A stretch of DNA of 64,000 nt from Cannabis sativa. Taxonomy: Eukaryota > Streptophyta > Magnoliopsida > Rosales > Cannabaceae. Positions within the stretch are counted from its first letter, which is position 1; each line of letters starts with the position of its first letter. Shown in pieces: positions 1 through 11,016 of this stretch. The position numbers and the translations under genes are program-made. The notes under the pieces are model-generated. The model did no database searches. It was not told the DNA's origin and was given only the letters and a program-made list of their open reading frames with translations. Location of the stretch: NCBI RefSeq assembly GCF_029168945.1, contig NC_083605.1, forward strand, positions 38,949,280 to 39,013,279. The letters run 5' to 3'.

Positions 1-1437
1 AGATTTCGTAAAACGGTCCACCACTACCCAGATGGAATCATGCAAACCCGTGGTCCTAGGTAACCCGACCACAAAATCCATCGCAATATCCTCCCATTTC
101 CATTCTTGTAGGGTTAGAGGCTGTAACAACCCTGCTGGTCTCTGATGTTCAGCCTTGATCTGCTGACAAGTGAGGCATCTCGATACGAATTCTACCAAAT
201 TCTTCTTCATACCGCTCCACCAGAAGTACGGTTTCAAATCTTGGTACATCTTGGTGGTGCCGGGATGCAGAGAATATGGAGTAGAATGAGCCTCCTCAAA
301 GATCTCATTTCTCAGTTCCACACTGTTCGGAACACAAACTCTGGCTTTATACAAAAGCATCCCACTGTCTGACACTGAAAAGTCTTTGGCTTGACCAGCC
401 AATACCTCATCTCGGATTTTCACTAACTCCGGATCTGTCATCTGAGCGACTTTTATTCTTTCTAATAGATCAGATTGCAGCGTCAAGTTGTGAAGTTGAC
501 CTACCACAAACTCAATGCTGGATCTAACCATATCCTCAGCTAGCTGGGGTGAGATCTGAACCATGCTAGCTACTTGCCCGGGACCCTTTCTGCTCAGGGC
601 ATCGGCCACTACATTGGCTTTTCCGGGATGATAGAGGATCTCGAAATCGTAGTCCTTCACTAATTCCAACCAACGCCTTTGTCTCATGTTCAAATCTTTC
701 TGAGTAAAGAAATACTTGAGACTTTTATGGTCGGTATAGATCTCACACTTCTCTCCATACAGGTAATGCCGCCAAATCTTCAGTGCAAAAACCACTGCGG
801 CCAATTCTAGATCATGAGTCGGGTATCGCTGTTCATAATCCTTTAACTGACGGGAGGCATAAGCGATGACCCGATCGGCTTGCATCAATACGCACCCCAA
901 ACCCTGTTTGGATGCGTCACAGTAGACTACGAACTTCTCCTTGTCCGAAGGCAAAGCTAGCACCGGAGCAGTAATCAACCTCTGTTTCAGCTCCTGAAAA
1001 CTAGCTTCGCATTTATCTGACCAGATAAACCGCTGATTCTTCTTTGTAAGCTCGGTTAGGGGCATTGAAATTTTGGAGAACCCCTCCACGAACCTACGGT
1101 AGTACCCAGCTAATCCCAAGAAGCTTCTGATCTCTGTCACTGTCTTCGGTCTCGGCCAATCCCTGACGGATTCAATCTTCCCGGGATCCACCTTGATCCC
1201 ATCCTTACTCACAATGTGCCCTAGGAAGGACATCTGAGACAACCAAAACTCACATTTCTTGAACTTGGCGTAGAGCTTGTGTTCTCGAAGTCGTTGCAGT
1301 ACCATCTGAAGATGTAACTCATGCTCCTCTTCTGACTGAGAGTACACGAGGATGTCGTCGATAAACACAATTACACAGATATCGAGGAAATCCTTGAATA
1401 CTCTATTCATCGTGTCCATGAATGCCGGGAGCATTGG
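1..1437 (-). pseudogene. pol: G1 pol, C-terminal part: RT palm end, RNase H, integrase start
   Basis: The minus-strand frame has no stop from 1437 to the window edge (about 479 codons) and continues outside. It holds the RT catalytic box FIDDI near 1342-1358, the RT thumb/connection ([12 protein letters not shown]), RNase H motifs ([29 protein letters not shown]), the linker [16 protein letters not shown], the integrase HHCC zinc region ([16 protein letters not shown]) and the start of the integrase core ([20 protein letters not shown]). The segment itself is open. It is called a pseudogene because a frameshift near 1420-1437 separates it from the first half of RT. Confidence 0.9.
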
Positions 1438-2182
1438 TTAGTCCGAATGACATAACCAGAAACTCGTAATGTCCATACCTAGTGCGGAAAGCCGTCTTTG
1501 GAATGTCCTCCTCTCGGATTCTCAACTGATGATAACCCGAACGGAGATCAATCTTAGAAAAAACCGTCTTCCCCTGAAGCTGATCGAACAAGTCATCGAT
1601 CCTAGGTAATGGGTATTTATTCTTCACCGTCAGCTTGTTCAACTCTCTGTAGTCGATGCACATCCTCATAGATCCATCCTTCTTCTTGACGAACAAAACC
1701 GGGGCTCCCCAGGGTGACACACTGGGCCGAATGAACCCTATGTCAAGCAACCCTTGGAGCTGAATCTTTAGTTCCTTAAGTTCAGCTGGAGCCATCCTAT
1801 ACGGGGCTTTGGAAACCGGATCCACCCCTGGTGCCAAGTCAATCACGAAATCGATCTCCCGCTGAGGTGGTAACCCTGGAAGTTCTTCGGGAAAAACGTC
1901 CAAAAATTCCCGAACCACTCTGATGTCCTCTGGCCGAATGGTATCTGGCCGAGTGGTGTCCACCACCACGGCCAGAAACCCTAAGCACCCACCGTGCAAT
2001 AATTCTCTCGCTGACATAGCCGAAATCACCGGGATCCGAGATCCCTGAACCGAACCCACAAATACAAACGGTTCTTCACTTTCCGGTTGGAAGACCACCA
2101 TCTTCCTCTTACAGTCAATGCTCGCCGAATATTTAGATAGGAAATCCATTCCTAAAATAAGATCGAATTCGACTAAGCTCAT
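1403..2182 (-). pseudogene. pol: G1 pol, N-terminal part: late protease, linker and RT fingers
   Basis: This 259-codon open stretch begins in the late protease domain ([11 protein letters not shown], then DCKRKMV), passes through a linker ([18 protein letters not shown]) and enters RT ([66 protein letters not shown]). It leaves frame at the NAP motif that precedes the catalytic box, so RT is split between this stretch and the 1-1437 frame. The loss is about 2 bp relative to other Tekay copies. The first Met is internal, so this is a fragment of a polyprotein and not an independent gene. Confidence 0.9.
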
Positions 2183-2502
2183 CTCTATCGATCGCCGCTT
2201 AACTCTCTACCATCTATCCCGATCGGCATAGACCTAATCCACCTATTGGAGATAACCAATTCTCCGCTGTAACAGTGGTTCCAAACCCCGATTCATATCT
2301 ATCAAAGGGTCTACCCAACTTACTAAAGACTCGGCCGCCACATAAGAATGTGTAGCCCCGTAATCAAACAAAGATCGAATAAAGCGAGTTGTTAATAAAA
2401 ATCGACCGTAACAACCGATGGGCCGGCATCCGCATCACGCGTGATAGCGAACACCCTGGCTGGAGTGGGTATCGCTGGAGCTCTCGGTGCCTCTGGTCGG
2501 AG
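2183..2502 (-). pseudogene. G1 decayed gag-protease junction and protease active site
   Basis: Homology to the G2 protease region can be followed across shifting frames. The active-site motif, DSGA in G2 and G3, reads DYGA here (2354-2365), so the residue after the catalytic Asp is changed. A TAG at 2503-2505 follows the zinc-knuckle motif and is explained by CAG to TAG. Several further stops and small indels are present. Protease from this copy could not be functional. Confidence 0.75.
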
Positions 2503-2640
2503 CTAGGGACATTCCCTCTTGAAGTGTCCGGGCATGCCACAATGAAAGCATCCCTGACCTTTGCACTCACCCCGATGATGCCTCTTGCAGCTAGGGCACT
2601 CGGGATAGGAGAATCGGGTCTCATTACCACCAGGACGACT
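2503..2640 (-). pseudogene. G1 gag C-terminal zinc-knuckle segment
   Basis: In a frame different from the main gag frame there is a Cys/His pair region (CPSCKRHHRGEC) followed by a classical CCHC knuckle (CFHCGMPGHFKREC). This is the nucleic-acid-binding end of Ty3/gypsy gag. The frame change relative to 2624-3682 lies near 2640-2660, and the stretch ends at a TAG. Confidence 0.8.
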
Positions 2641-3682
2641 CCTCTCGTTCGGTTCCCCGGAACCTCTTGTTCTGACTCGAGCCGCCGGAAGCAGTGGGTG
2701 CCCTCTTCCTCTGATCAATGGCCGAACCACTACTCCCCCTGCTATAGCCTGATGCAGGAGGGGTAGGAGCTCCGCCACTCACCGGAGTACTGGCTGGTTC
2801 TGACATACACCCCACTGCGCCCTCAGCTCGCAGTGCCTTCTCCACCATCTGAGCATAGGTGGTGCTGTCGTCTGTGGTGATCATCAGGTCATGCCTGATC
2901 TTGGGATTCAACCCGTCCAGATACTTCTCCTTCTTGCTGAAGTCGGTGGGCACAATTCCCGAGGCTAACCTCGCCAACCGATCAAACTGAGTAGTATACT
3001 CAGTGACGCTCATATTCTCCCGCTGGGTCAGGTGAACGAACTCTTTCCTCTTGGCGCTTCTGACCGCCTCATTGTAGTATTTCGCATTAAAGAGTTCCTG
3101 AAACCTTTCCCAGGTCATGGTGGTGACATCGTGAATCTGAGACACCATGTCCCACCATACCAGGGCGTCCTCCTGGAACTGAAACGTGGCGCACACCACT
3201 CTGTCGTTACCGGTGACACCCATGAAATTCAGGATTCTGGTAATCACCGTTAGCCACTGCTCGGCTTTCATCACGTCCGGACCTCCCAGAAATACCGGAG
3301 GTGCCTGCTTCCGGAACCGCTCATACAGAGGTTCCAATCTATGGGCCGCCACCACTATCTCGGCCTGGGCAGCAGGGGCAGGTGCCACTGGAACTATAGG
3401 CACTGGAATTGCAGGAGCACCCTGCTGTCTCAACCTCTGAATCTCGAGGTCTTGTTCTTCGATCCGGGCTTGCATCTCCGCAAACCGCAACTCCCAATTC
3501 GGGGCTCCCTGATCGGCTGGGGGAGCCTGGGCAGCCTGTGGCGGGTTCTCATCACCCCGGCCACGAGCCCTGCCTCGGGGACCTCTACCTCGGCCCCGGG
3601 CAGGTGGGGGAAACTGAGCTCCCTGTCCCTGATTCGACCCTACGGAGTTGCCCTGACTCCTGGTAGTCCGCCTGGCGTCCAT
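2624..3682 (-). CDS. gag: G1 gag polyprotein (capsid region), frameshifted before the zinc knuckle
   Basis: A 352-codon open frame starts at ATG 3682 with MDARRTTR, a start context mirrored by G3 (MHPRRTGR). Residues about 20-45 are Arg/Gly-rich, 60-90 form a likely coiled coil (EMQARIEEQDLEIQRLRQQ), 95-110 are Pro/Ala-rich, and about 115-260 form the retrotransposon gag/capsid domain (LEPLYERFRKQ, KAEQWL, DALVWWDMV, LFNAKYYNEAVRSAKRKEF). The protein would assemble the virus-like particle in the cytoplasm. It terminates in an out-of-frame tail (REESSWW) just before the knuckle, so the product would package RNA poorly if expressed. Confidence 0.85.
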   Translation of the reverse strand: MDARRTTRSQGNSVGSNQGQGAQFPPPARGRGRGPRGRARGRGDENPPQAAQAPPADQGAPNWELRFAEMQARIEEQDLEIQRLRQQGAPAIPVPIVPVAPAPAAQAEIVVAAHRLEPLYERFRKQAPPVFLGGPDVMKAEQWLTVITRILNFMGVTGNDRVVCATFQFQEDALVWWDMVSQIHDVTTMTWERFQELFNAKYYNEAVRSAKRKEFVHLTQRENMSVTEYTTQFDRLARLASGIVPTDFSKKEKYLDGLNPKIRHDLMITTDDSTTYAQMVEKALRAEGAVGCMSEPASTPVSGGAPTPPASGYSRGSSGSAIDQRKRAPTASGGSSQNKRFRGTEREESSWW

Positions 3683-3963
3683 CTAGTTAGAACCGCCTGC
3701 GAAACCAAGAGTTGGCATATCAGGTCGTATTCAAGGCGAGCTTACTAATGCCGCTTAATTTGGAAATTAAAAACGAAACATGCGCCTATTCTACTATAAG
3801 GCTACTAACATGCTTCCTAGCAGGCTTTTCTTTTCATAACTGAATAAAATAAACTACTAAAGCAATAAAGGCTTACTGAACCGTGAACCGAGCTAACTGC
3901 TGATGATGATTGTACATGTCGTGACGATCTTCGGAAGACAACCTGGCGGCTCTGATACCAAAT
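3683..3963 (-). other. G1 5' untranslated leader and primer-binding site
   Basis: The plus-strand stretch GGCTCTGATACCA (3948-3960) is the complement of TGGTATCAGAGCC, the usual tRNA-iMet primer site of plant LTR elements. It is 3 bases from the LTR end. Between it and the gag ATG is about 265 bp of untranslated leader with no open frame. Confidence 0.9.
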
Positions 3964-4377
3964 TGTAACACCCTAACTACCTTAGGCGTATTACGTGATT
4001 TTTAAACGTACTGTGCAGCTCGTTGCTAATCAACGAGGTTTATGGAAAAACGTGATTAATTAAAATTTTGCTTTTTAATTAAAGTTATAAACCATATTAT
4101 AAAAGTCTCGGGATCCCGATTTATAAAATCATTTACAAACGTTTTAACTGTTTAACTTTTACATCAAAATAAGTCGTCTAACGACCAGTTACAAAAAACT
4201 CAGCCTTGCTGTCCCGAGGATCGTACGCTCCAGGCCTAACCGCCCCGACATGTACAATCTCATAAGCTCGCTCACGGTCCATCAGCTATAGCCTTGCCTT
4301 TACCTACACATGAACATAAACCGTGAGTCGACGTACTCGCAAGAAAAGCATAAGAATATCATACATAACTAACTGTC

Positions 4378-4680
4378 GTGTCCAACACGATACTGAGTCC
4401 CGCTACTGCCATGTCCAACATGGTACTGAGCCACTACTGCCATGTCCAACATGGTACTGAGTTTTGAACGTTCAGGGGACGGTACTATTGACAAGTATCC
4501 TCCTGATCGGTCGAACCGGTCATACTCCGCCGCTGGTCATACTCCACCGTACCGACGGGATAGGTCAATAGCATTGAACCACCAACCAAGTGTCACCTGA
4601 TCGGTCGAACCGGTCATACTCCGCCGTCGGTCATACTCCAGCCTGTACCGACGTGACTGGGTTGGATGGTTCGAAGCCTA
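4378..4680. repeat. Tandem repeats inside the G1 LTR
   Basis: Two arrays are visible. From about 4378 to 4460 a unit of about 33 bp with the core CATGTCCAACATGGTACTGA occurs three times, the first copy diverged. From about 4508 to 4665 a block starting CTGATCGGTCGAACCGG, with repeated GGTCATACTCC, occurs twice. The equivalent zone of the G2 LTR carries a related but expanded 74-bp array. Confidence 0.8.
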
Positions 4681-5006
4681 AATACATGACTAATGTAATC
4701 TAGCAGGCTTCCTACATGCACGCTAAACATGTAATCTACATATGCATACTGTTATACTAATCTTACCTGGATTCCGATTTCAGGTGTGCCGGTCAACCTG
4801 ACTGGAACTGAAGCTGAGCGGCGGATTACTGGCTCCTAAACCATAAAAATCACAACGCTATAAGTTGACACGCTAAATCACTTCCCGGACTAAAACTTGA
4901 AACTAAAAGTTTCCCTATCGATAAAAAGCATGGCAATACCCCTAAAACCTAAAAACGAGGAAAACTAGGGTTCGGAAAAATTCCCCAACCGGCAGACCGG
5001 TTGCCC

Positions 5007-5077
5007 AACCGAATTCCGGTTCCGGGAATTACCGAACCCCCATCCGAAATTCCGGATGCACAACCGGAATTCCGGTT
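5007..5077. repeat. Palindrome cluster AACCGG-AATT-CCGGTT in the G1 LTR
   Basis: A perfect 16-bp palindrome AACCGGAATTCCGGTT lies at 5062-5077. Imperfect versions lie at 5007-5021 (one base missing) and 5042-5057 (ATCCGAAATTCCGGAT). The same palindrome occurs in the G2 LTR at the corresponding place. Confidence 0.85.
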
Positions 5078-5856
5078 CCTCGCAGGCAGCCAACTAAAAA
5101 TCCCATAACTCGACCAATTCAACCCCAATTGGTCCCAAACTTTCCAGACCTGTTCTAAACTATCCCTAGAACAAATCCAAGGCATCAAAACCACCCAGAA
5201 ACCACATACACAAAAATCACCATTAAAGACCAAGCTTTGAGTTCCAAAACTCAAACTTGGTTAAATCCACTAACATGCATCCTAACCTAGTTAATTCTAC
5301 TTAACTAAGCATAATAACACCTCTGAAAACATACAAGAACATCCAGCAATTCACAGAAACAAAATATAACATTTTCTCTCAAAAATTACATTTTTTGCAT
5401 AGAAAACTCAAAGCTTGAACAACCTAACTAATCATGCTTCAAACAACTCAATTAACATCAAATAAACATGCTTTGAACCTCAGAAAATAACAACCAAACA
5501 CAGCAACAAGAACAGCCACAAAAGCATGCATTTTACTCAACTTTTTCATCATTTTTCTCAAAATTTAAAGGAAGAAAACAAGAGAGCTAACCTAGCTTGC
5601 AAAGGATCTTAAGAATGGATGAAAGTTGCTTGAAAATCAAAGAGAAAATCAGTCCATGCACCCCAAATGCTTCAGCCGAAAATAGAGAGGAAAAGAGAGT
5701 TTCTTTTGAAATTTTCTTACTTTTCAACACTTAGTCAAATTTTGTAAAAATTGGAAAATAAACTAAAGCCACTTAACTCATTTATTTCAGCCAAAAATAT
5801 AAACAAATAACATTTATTTTTCAAATAAACAAGTCACTAAAAGACAAAAAGTCATT

Positions 5857-5880
5857 GGGGCAAAAAGACCATTTTGCCCC
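5857..5880. repeat. Short inverted repeat in the G1 LTR
   Basis: GGGGCAAAA...TTTTGCCCC forms a 9-bp perfect stem with a 6-base loop. The G2 LTR has the same hairpin with an 11-bp stem at 45724-45747, in reverse orientation as expected. Confidence 0.8.
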
Positions 5881-6177
5881 TCCGCCATAAAATCACATAA
5901 ATCATACTAAAGGGGTATTTTTGGGAAATTCAAAATTCCCGGCCATTCCCGACATTCCCAATGTCTAAAACCCGTCCCCAAAATACTAACATACTAAGTT
6001 GTGATTTCTACTGAGCCAAACGCCGAGTTCCAAAATACCGGACACCGGAAATGCGAAATATAAAAACTGCTGAATAACATAAATAACAGTATCATAAATT
6101 ATTTAAATAGCTATAAATAATTTCATAATTAATCCCAATTAACTGATAATTTCCAAATTAGCTAAGAGGGCTTTACA

Positions 6178-6780
6178 ATAAATAAAGAGAATCAAAGAAA
6201 ATACAACTCTTTTTAAATAATGAGCTTTTAATCAAAAGACATTCGATCTCCATTGTGGGTTTTACACCGCGTTTGTTTTAGTGAGTAATCCTCCCTAATG
6301 GAAGAACGTTCATTAGCAATTTCGCACCGTTTAACCTCGCATGATAAGTAGTTTGTAAGTGTTTTGTATGGCATGGATCACCCTAATGGTGGCGACCATA
6401 CTTGACTTGCAAATTATGAAACAATGGTGGAAGCTCATAAGATAGAATTGCCTTGACTCTCGCCTAAACGGGACAACGCTGAATTCCAATCTTGATCGAA
6501 TAAAAGGTTGCTAGAATGGTTATCATTTTAGATGAGCTGACAACTCCATTCAATGGATGATGCTTTGACTCTCGCCTAAACGGGACACTGTATCAGTTTG
6601 TTGAAAAACCTTAGAAATTATTTAGGATTGTATGTTTTAGTATTTTCACTTGTCATTCCTACTTGCTATATGCTTATAATTTCTGAATTGTGTATGAATT
6701 TCTATTGAACCATGTTATTTTCTGTTATTAAGTTGTAGTTTAATTTCGAATCTTCATTGTTGGTCTAACATGTTTGTTTT
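6178..6780 (+). other. Copia A leader with the paired 23-bp motif
   Basis: Non-coding leader, homologous to 36831-37420 in Z and 15240-15830 in B. Two copies of a motif beginning TTGACTCTCGCCTAAACG lie at 6453-6475 and 6565-6587, 112 bp apart. No open frame. Confidence 0.8.
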
Positions 6781-9345
6781 TCTAATGACATAAATCCCTA
6801 ATGGATTTTCACCATTAGACATACATAATAGTGTAAGATCTCGAAAGATAAATATTTTATATGCAACATCTAGCTGTTCATCAATTGATGACACCTTAGA
6901 CTAGTATTTTTACAATATGAAACAAGAAGATTACATAAATAAGATTACTTTGTCTTTCGCTAATCGAAGCATCGTTGGATTCTTATTTATAAACGAAATT
7001 ATCCTAATTCTTCTTAGCTTATTCATTTCGAATTAGCTCAATAATATATCATTGGATGAATGGTCTATAAATCATTTCATGTCATTATATTTTTTCTTAA
7101 GAAATTAAATGACGCATATGATTATAATCCCGAAATTCTATTCCCAATTGATATAAATCCTCAATCTTAGAATCTCCTACTTGTATGGGCAAATCTGACT
7201 TAGAGTTTGTATTAGTAGTGGTGGTCCAAGATAGAATTACTCATCATATTTGGTATAAATTTAAGTCTTTGACTTTAATTTTAGATTCCAAATAAAAATT
7301 TTCTTATATTTCTAATTCCAGAATACAATATAGTTACACTTTCTCAAGTGTTTAATATCCATCTTCTATTACTGGATTAAAACTGTATGGAATATGAGTT
7401 AGGTATTCTGTGACCAGGATCCACTTGCAGTATTCTAAGAACTCTTTGATGTAACTAAACCTATGTCATCAATAGACACTACCACGTTTTTTTTAATCTA
7501 TGGCATTTGTATCTTGTTCATAGTGGATTTGACAAGATCAATCTCTGCCAAGAGTTAATATGCCTATATCCACTGAAAGTAGTTCATCTAATTCGCAGAT
7601 GGATGTACATTCAGGGGTGGATATGAGTTTTTCGTTGTATTCTTCAAACGATAATTCTAGGTTAAAACCATTAAGGTAAATGGTTAAAGATCTTGCGAAC
7701 TGATAGGGGTGGAGAAATAGTTAGTAGTAGATATGCAGTTCAAAGATCATTAAATTGATTTTTGAATTATATCCAAACTTACCTCCCCAGAAATTTCGAG
7801 TTGCATATTGATGATTAGTTACTAATCGTTGCCTAAATCCTTCTATGGTAATATAATTTCAGAATGATGTAATGGTTGTATACTTAATGTAAATCATTAC
7901 TAGATTCATGGATGACCTAATTAAAATCTTAAGAAAAGCTAGAACTGTTAACCATGGTTTGTTAGCTATTCTAAGTGATTAGGGGTGGACTATCCCATTG
8001 TCAATAGATAAGAAAGTGTTTGATCAAACAAATACTACTTTTCTAAGAAAATGACTAAGTGTGAAAAACAAGTAGCAAATAAAGGAGATATTTAATTCTT
8101 GATTCCAAAAGTGTTTTATCATCTTATTTGATATATGATGATCCCACTGCCTCTGTTGTCTTGTCACAACCGAAGAGATCAATACCATTTAGTTTTCTTC
8201 GACATAATTCACGGTACCTTGTCGTAGTGGGAGAGTTTCTAGGAACTCACTTTCTTATGACTTGGGAGACACTAGTGATTATAATCCATTGTGAGTTTAA
8301 ACAAGTAATGGATTTTCAAGATAAGAAACTAAGAAGAAAAGCCAATAGAACTATGGTTTAATCCATTCACATGGAATAACCTAAAGTTTTCTATTACAAG
8401 GACATAAAAGGAAATTTTAGTTAATAAGTCTATTCAATGGACTTAACAAAACTTCCTATTCCTAGTATTATAGGTTTGAGTTTATCTAAACCTATGGCTT
8501 GTGGTATACCTGGTAATTACTTACTCTAATGCAAGTAACTTACTCTAGTAAGATGCTGAAGCATTTTCTTTCTAATGGCAATCTACAGAAGCTTCACAAC
8601 TTCTTAGACATAGATTTTATTTTATCTAAGGAAAAGTCTCAACTATTCCAGAAAAGATAAAGCCATGAAAGAATTTCTTAAATCAACAGTGAGAGGTCTT
8701 AGATATGCTTTTGTGTGCCTTAGACCAGACACCTGCTGTTGAGTGGGAGTAATGAGTAGGTATCAGATTAATCCAGGAGAAGAAAATTTGAAGACAATCA
8801 AGTAAATCCTAAGATTAAGAAGAGGAACTATATGTTAGTCTATAAGGGTGTGTTTAAAACTCTTAGACTACACCATATCAGATTTCGAAATTTGCCTTTG
8901 TGCTAGTAAATCTTTCTGATAAGATGGTGGTTACTCTGGGGGTGGAATAGTGATTTTGGAGAAGTGTAAAAACCTATCTGAAGTCTCTAGGTCTACCAGA
9001 AAGGGATTGAATGTTAAAGCTGCAGGAAAGGTACTTATTCAGTCTAAGGAAAGTTCTATACATCTTTGGCACCATTCCAAATTGCCTTAAACTACTAGTG
9101 TTAATTTCCTGATTAATCAAAAGTAGTTGCCAAAGGTATAGAATCCAGTATCCCAAGAGAGTAGACATATAGAGAGGAATTTCACATTATCAATGATTTT
9201 GTGATTTAAGGAAGAGTAATGGTGGAGAAAAGGTTGTGGTTAATTCAACCTTTCAGATCCTATTACGAGGAGTTTACTACTACTACACTTGATTTGTATA
9301 TCAAGGTGTTGAGATTATTTGAAACACACTTTTTGTATTATATTA
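6781..9345 (+). pseudogene. Copia A decayed gag-pol, integrase and RNase H traces
   Basis: No long frame remains. At 7681-7714 the sequence translates to LRTDRGGE after a short lysine/phenylalanine-rich stretch; this matches the copia integrase motif around the second catalytic Asp. From about 8670 to 9260 the C-terminal RNase H/tail region can be followed (RPD, then VGVMSRYQINPGE). An in-frame TGA at 8740-8742 interrupts it, and the same stop is present in B, D, Z and E. The 77-codon frame at 8128-8361 is part of this decayed region. The integrase trace is shorter than in B and Z. Confidence 0.7.
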
Positions 9346-9486
9346 GTGCAAGTGGGAGTTTGTTGGGTTTTGTGCCCTAAATAAAACTCATTTCAATATA
9401 ATCAGATTTACTTATTAATATAGATCAGAAATAACATTTTATGTTGCATGGTTCACATGATTTATTTCATGATTATATGTACATAA
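9346..9486 (+). repeat. Copia A polypurine tract and first 126 bp of its 3' LTR
   Basis: GTGCAAGTGGGAGTT is the polypurine tract directly before TGTTGGGTTTTGTGCCC (9361), the LTR start. The LTR is interrupted after GTACATAA at 9486 by element B and resumes at 20915. Confidence 0.9.
9482..9486. repeat. Target-site duplication of B, left copy (CATAA)
   Basis: CATAA lies directly before TGTTGGG at 9487; the partner is at 20915-20919. The uninterrupted site can be read in Z at about 40196 (GTACATAATGTATAAATTC). Confidence 0.95.
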
Positions 9487-11008
9487 TGTTGGGTTTTATG
9501 CCCTAAATAAAACTCATTTCATATAATCAGATTTACTTATTAATAAAGATCAGAAATAACATTTTATGTTGCATGGTTCACATGATTTATTTCATGATTA
9601 TATGTATATAATGTATGAATTCTTTTTAAGTCCAGAACATATGAGTTTGTTAAAGATTATAGTGTTGTCAGCACAGTGGAATATAATCTTTATTATATGT
9701 TCAAAAGTTTATTCCCTGATTTGTCAAAACACTGGATTTAGACTGACATGGTATAATCAGCGATAGGTATTCTTACACCTTGGAAAAGTGTTATGTCCTT
9801 TCCAAGACATTGGCAAAGTTTACCAGTATCGGATGTATGGAGTATACATCGGAAGGGACCGATATTGAACTTTGATTCGATATGTTAAAATTTACCGTAA
9901 TATCTATTCAATTCAATATCACCTGTTGATCGTAGATCACATGATCAAAATCCTGATATGGTTAGGCTCAATCTCAAGAGTGTTATTCGTGTTCTTTGAT
10001 TTGTTAGTTAAGCCTTCTTCTGAGTCAAGGTAATACGTACATTTTGGGAACACGGTAGTGCAATTGAGTGGGAGCGCTAACATAAATATGGAATCTATGG
10101 CTTCTATTTGGCAAATAGAAGTAAAGGATGATTTCCTTCGAGCTTAACCAAACGAAGATAAATGGTGGAGATCTCATTTCACTTAGGTGAAATATCATTT
10201 ATACAGGGTTAAGTGTTTTAAGGATAAAATACATTGTAGGGTGTTACGGTAATTTAATCCCTGTACAGTGTAAATAATCTATATAGAGGATCATTGATCA
10301 CATTAGGGTTATAACAATGGATAACTAATGACGTGTCTATATCGTGGAACATATAGAGCGTTTCTATATGACTGAGAGTGCAATTCCAAGTTCTAAGTGT
10401 GGATTCAATGAGGAATTAATTAGTTAGGGAATTTACTTGGTAAATTCGGTTCGACTTATTGGAAGCTCGGTTATATAGACCCATGGTCCCCATACTAGTT
10501 GAGGCCATACTGCTTGTAAGACTCAGTTAATTGATTTTAATTAATCAATTATAATTCTAAAAGTTAGACTATGTCTACTTTATGAATTCTCACAGTTTAA
10601 GGATGAAATCGTAAAGAAAAGGGTTTCTAGGTTTAATTATTAATTAAGAGACTTTGTATGTCTAATTAATAATTATTTTAAATGACAATATTATTTAATA
10701 ATCTATTTTAGTTATTAAGTAATTAGTTTTGGCATTTAAATGATTAGAATTGGTAAAGTGGCATTTTTGGAGAAATAGAAATAAAATTGAGGAAACTGCA
10801 AAATCCAAGTGAGGCCCATTTCCTTCTATGGCCGAGCAATCCCTTTGTATTTCTCAATTATTATTTTCATTTTTAATTACCATGTAATTGCTAATCAAAG
10901 CCTAGCTATAATAGGAAAGTGGTGGATCACACTAAAAAAGGTAGTTAATCAATTACACAGTAATTAAGGAAACTGTTTTATTTGGAAAGTTGTGCTCTCC
11001 CTTCTCCC

Positions 11009-11016
11009 TATATATA
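11009..11016 (+). promoter_or_regulatory. Probable TATA box, copy 1 of the B 5' LTR
   Basis: TATATATA within CCCTATATATAGCAGCCC. The same box occurs in the D LTRs (24121-24128 and 32016-32023, reverse strand), and as TATATAAA in the B 3' LTR (20517-20524). Confidence 0.6.

Larger units (their letters stand above)
1..6177 (-). mobile_element. G1: Ty3/gypsy (Tekay-type) retrotransposon, 3' part outside window
   Basis: On the minus strand the order is 5' LTR (3964-6177), primer site, gag, protease, RT, RNase H and the start of integrase, which runs off the left edge. The gag-AP-RT-RH-IN order is that of Ty3/gypsy. The long LTR, iMet-type primer site and close similarity to G2, whose integrase ends in a degenerate chromodomain, point to the Tekay/Del clade. 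The base pairs right of the LTR (ATAAA, 6178-6182) should be the target duplication; the partner is off-window. The element sits in the leader of copia A, because similar sequence without a gypsy insertion occurs near 36830 in copia Z. Confidence 0.9.
3964..6177 (-). repeat. G1 5' LTR, 2214 bp
   Basis: The boundaries are TGTAACACC (plus strand, 3964) and CTTTACA (6177), i.e. 5'-TG...CA-3' on both strands. The LTR is related over its length to the G2 3' LTR (45406-47692), which shows they are one family. It contains short tandem repeats, CCGG palindromes and an 11-bp hairpin listed separately. The 101-codon open frame at 4949-5254 lies inside the LTR and is not taken as a gene. Confidence 0.9.

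Noticed and set aside
4949..5254. 101-codon minus-strand frame in the G1 LTR
   Set aside because: LTR-internal, spans the palindrome cluster, no counterpart of equal length in G2 and no domain.
8128..8361. 77-codon plus-strand frame in copia A
   Set aside because: Part of the decayed pol region; the same sequence in B and Z is closed by stops.
9566..9766. A 65-66-codon frame starting MLHGSHDLF found four times (9566, 19075, 25375 minus, 33271 minus)
   Set aside because: It lies inside the B/D-type LTRs. Its conservation follows from LTR identity, the A/Z/E-type LTRs do not keep it, and it resembles no known protein.
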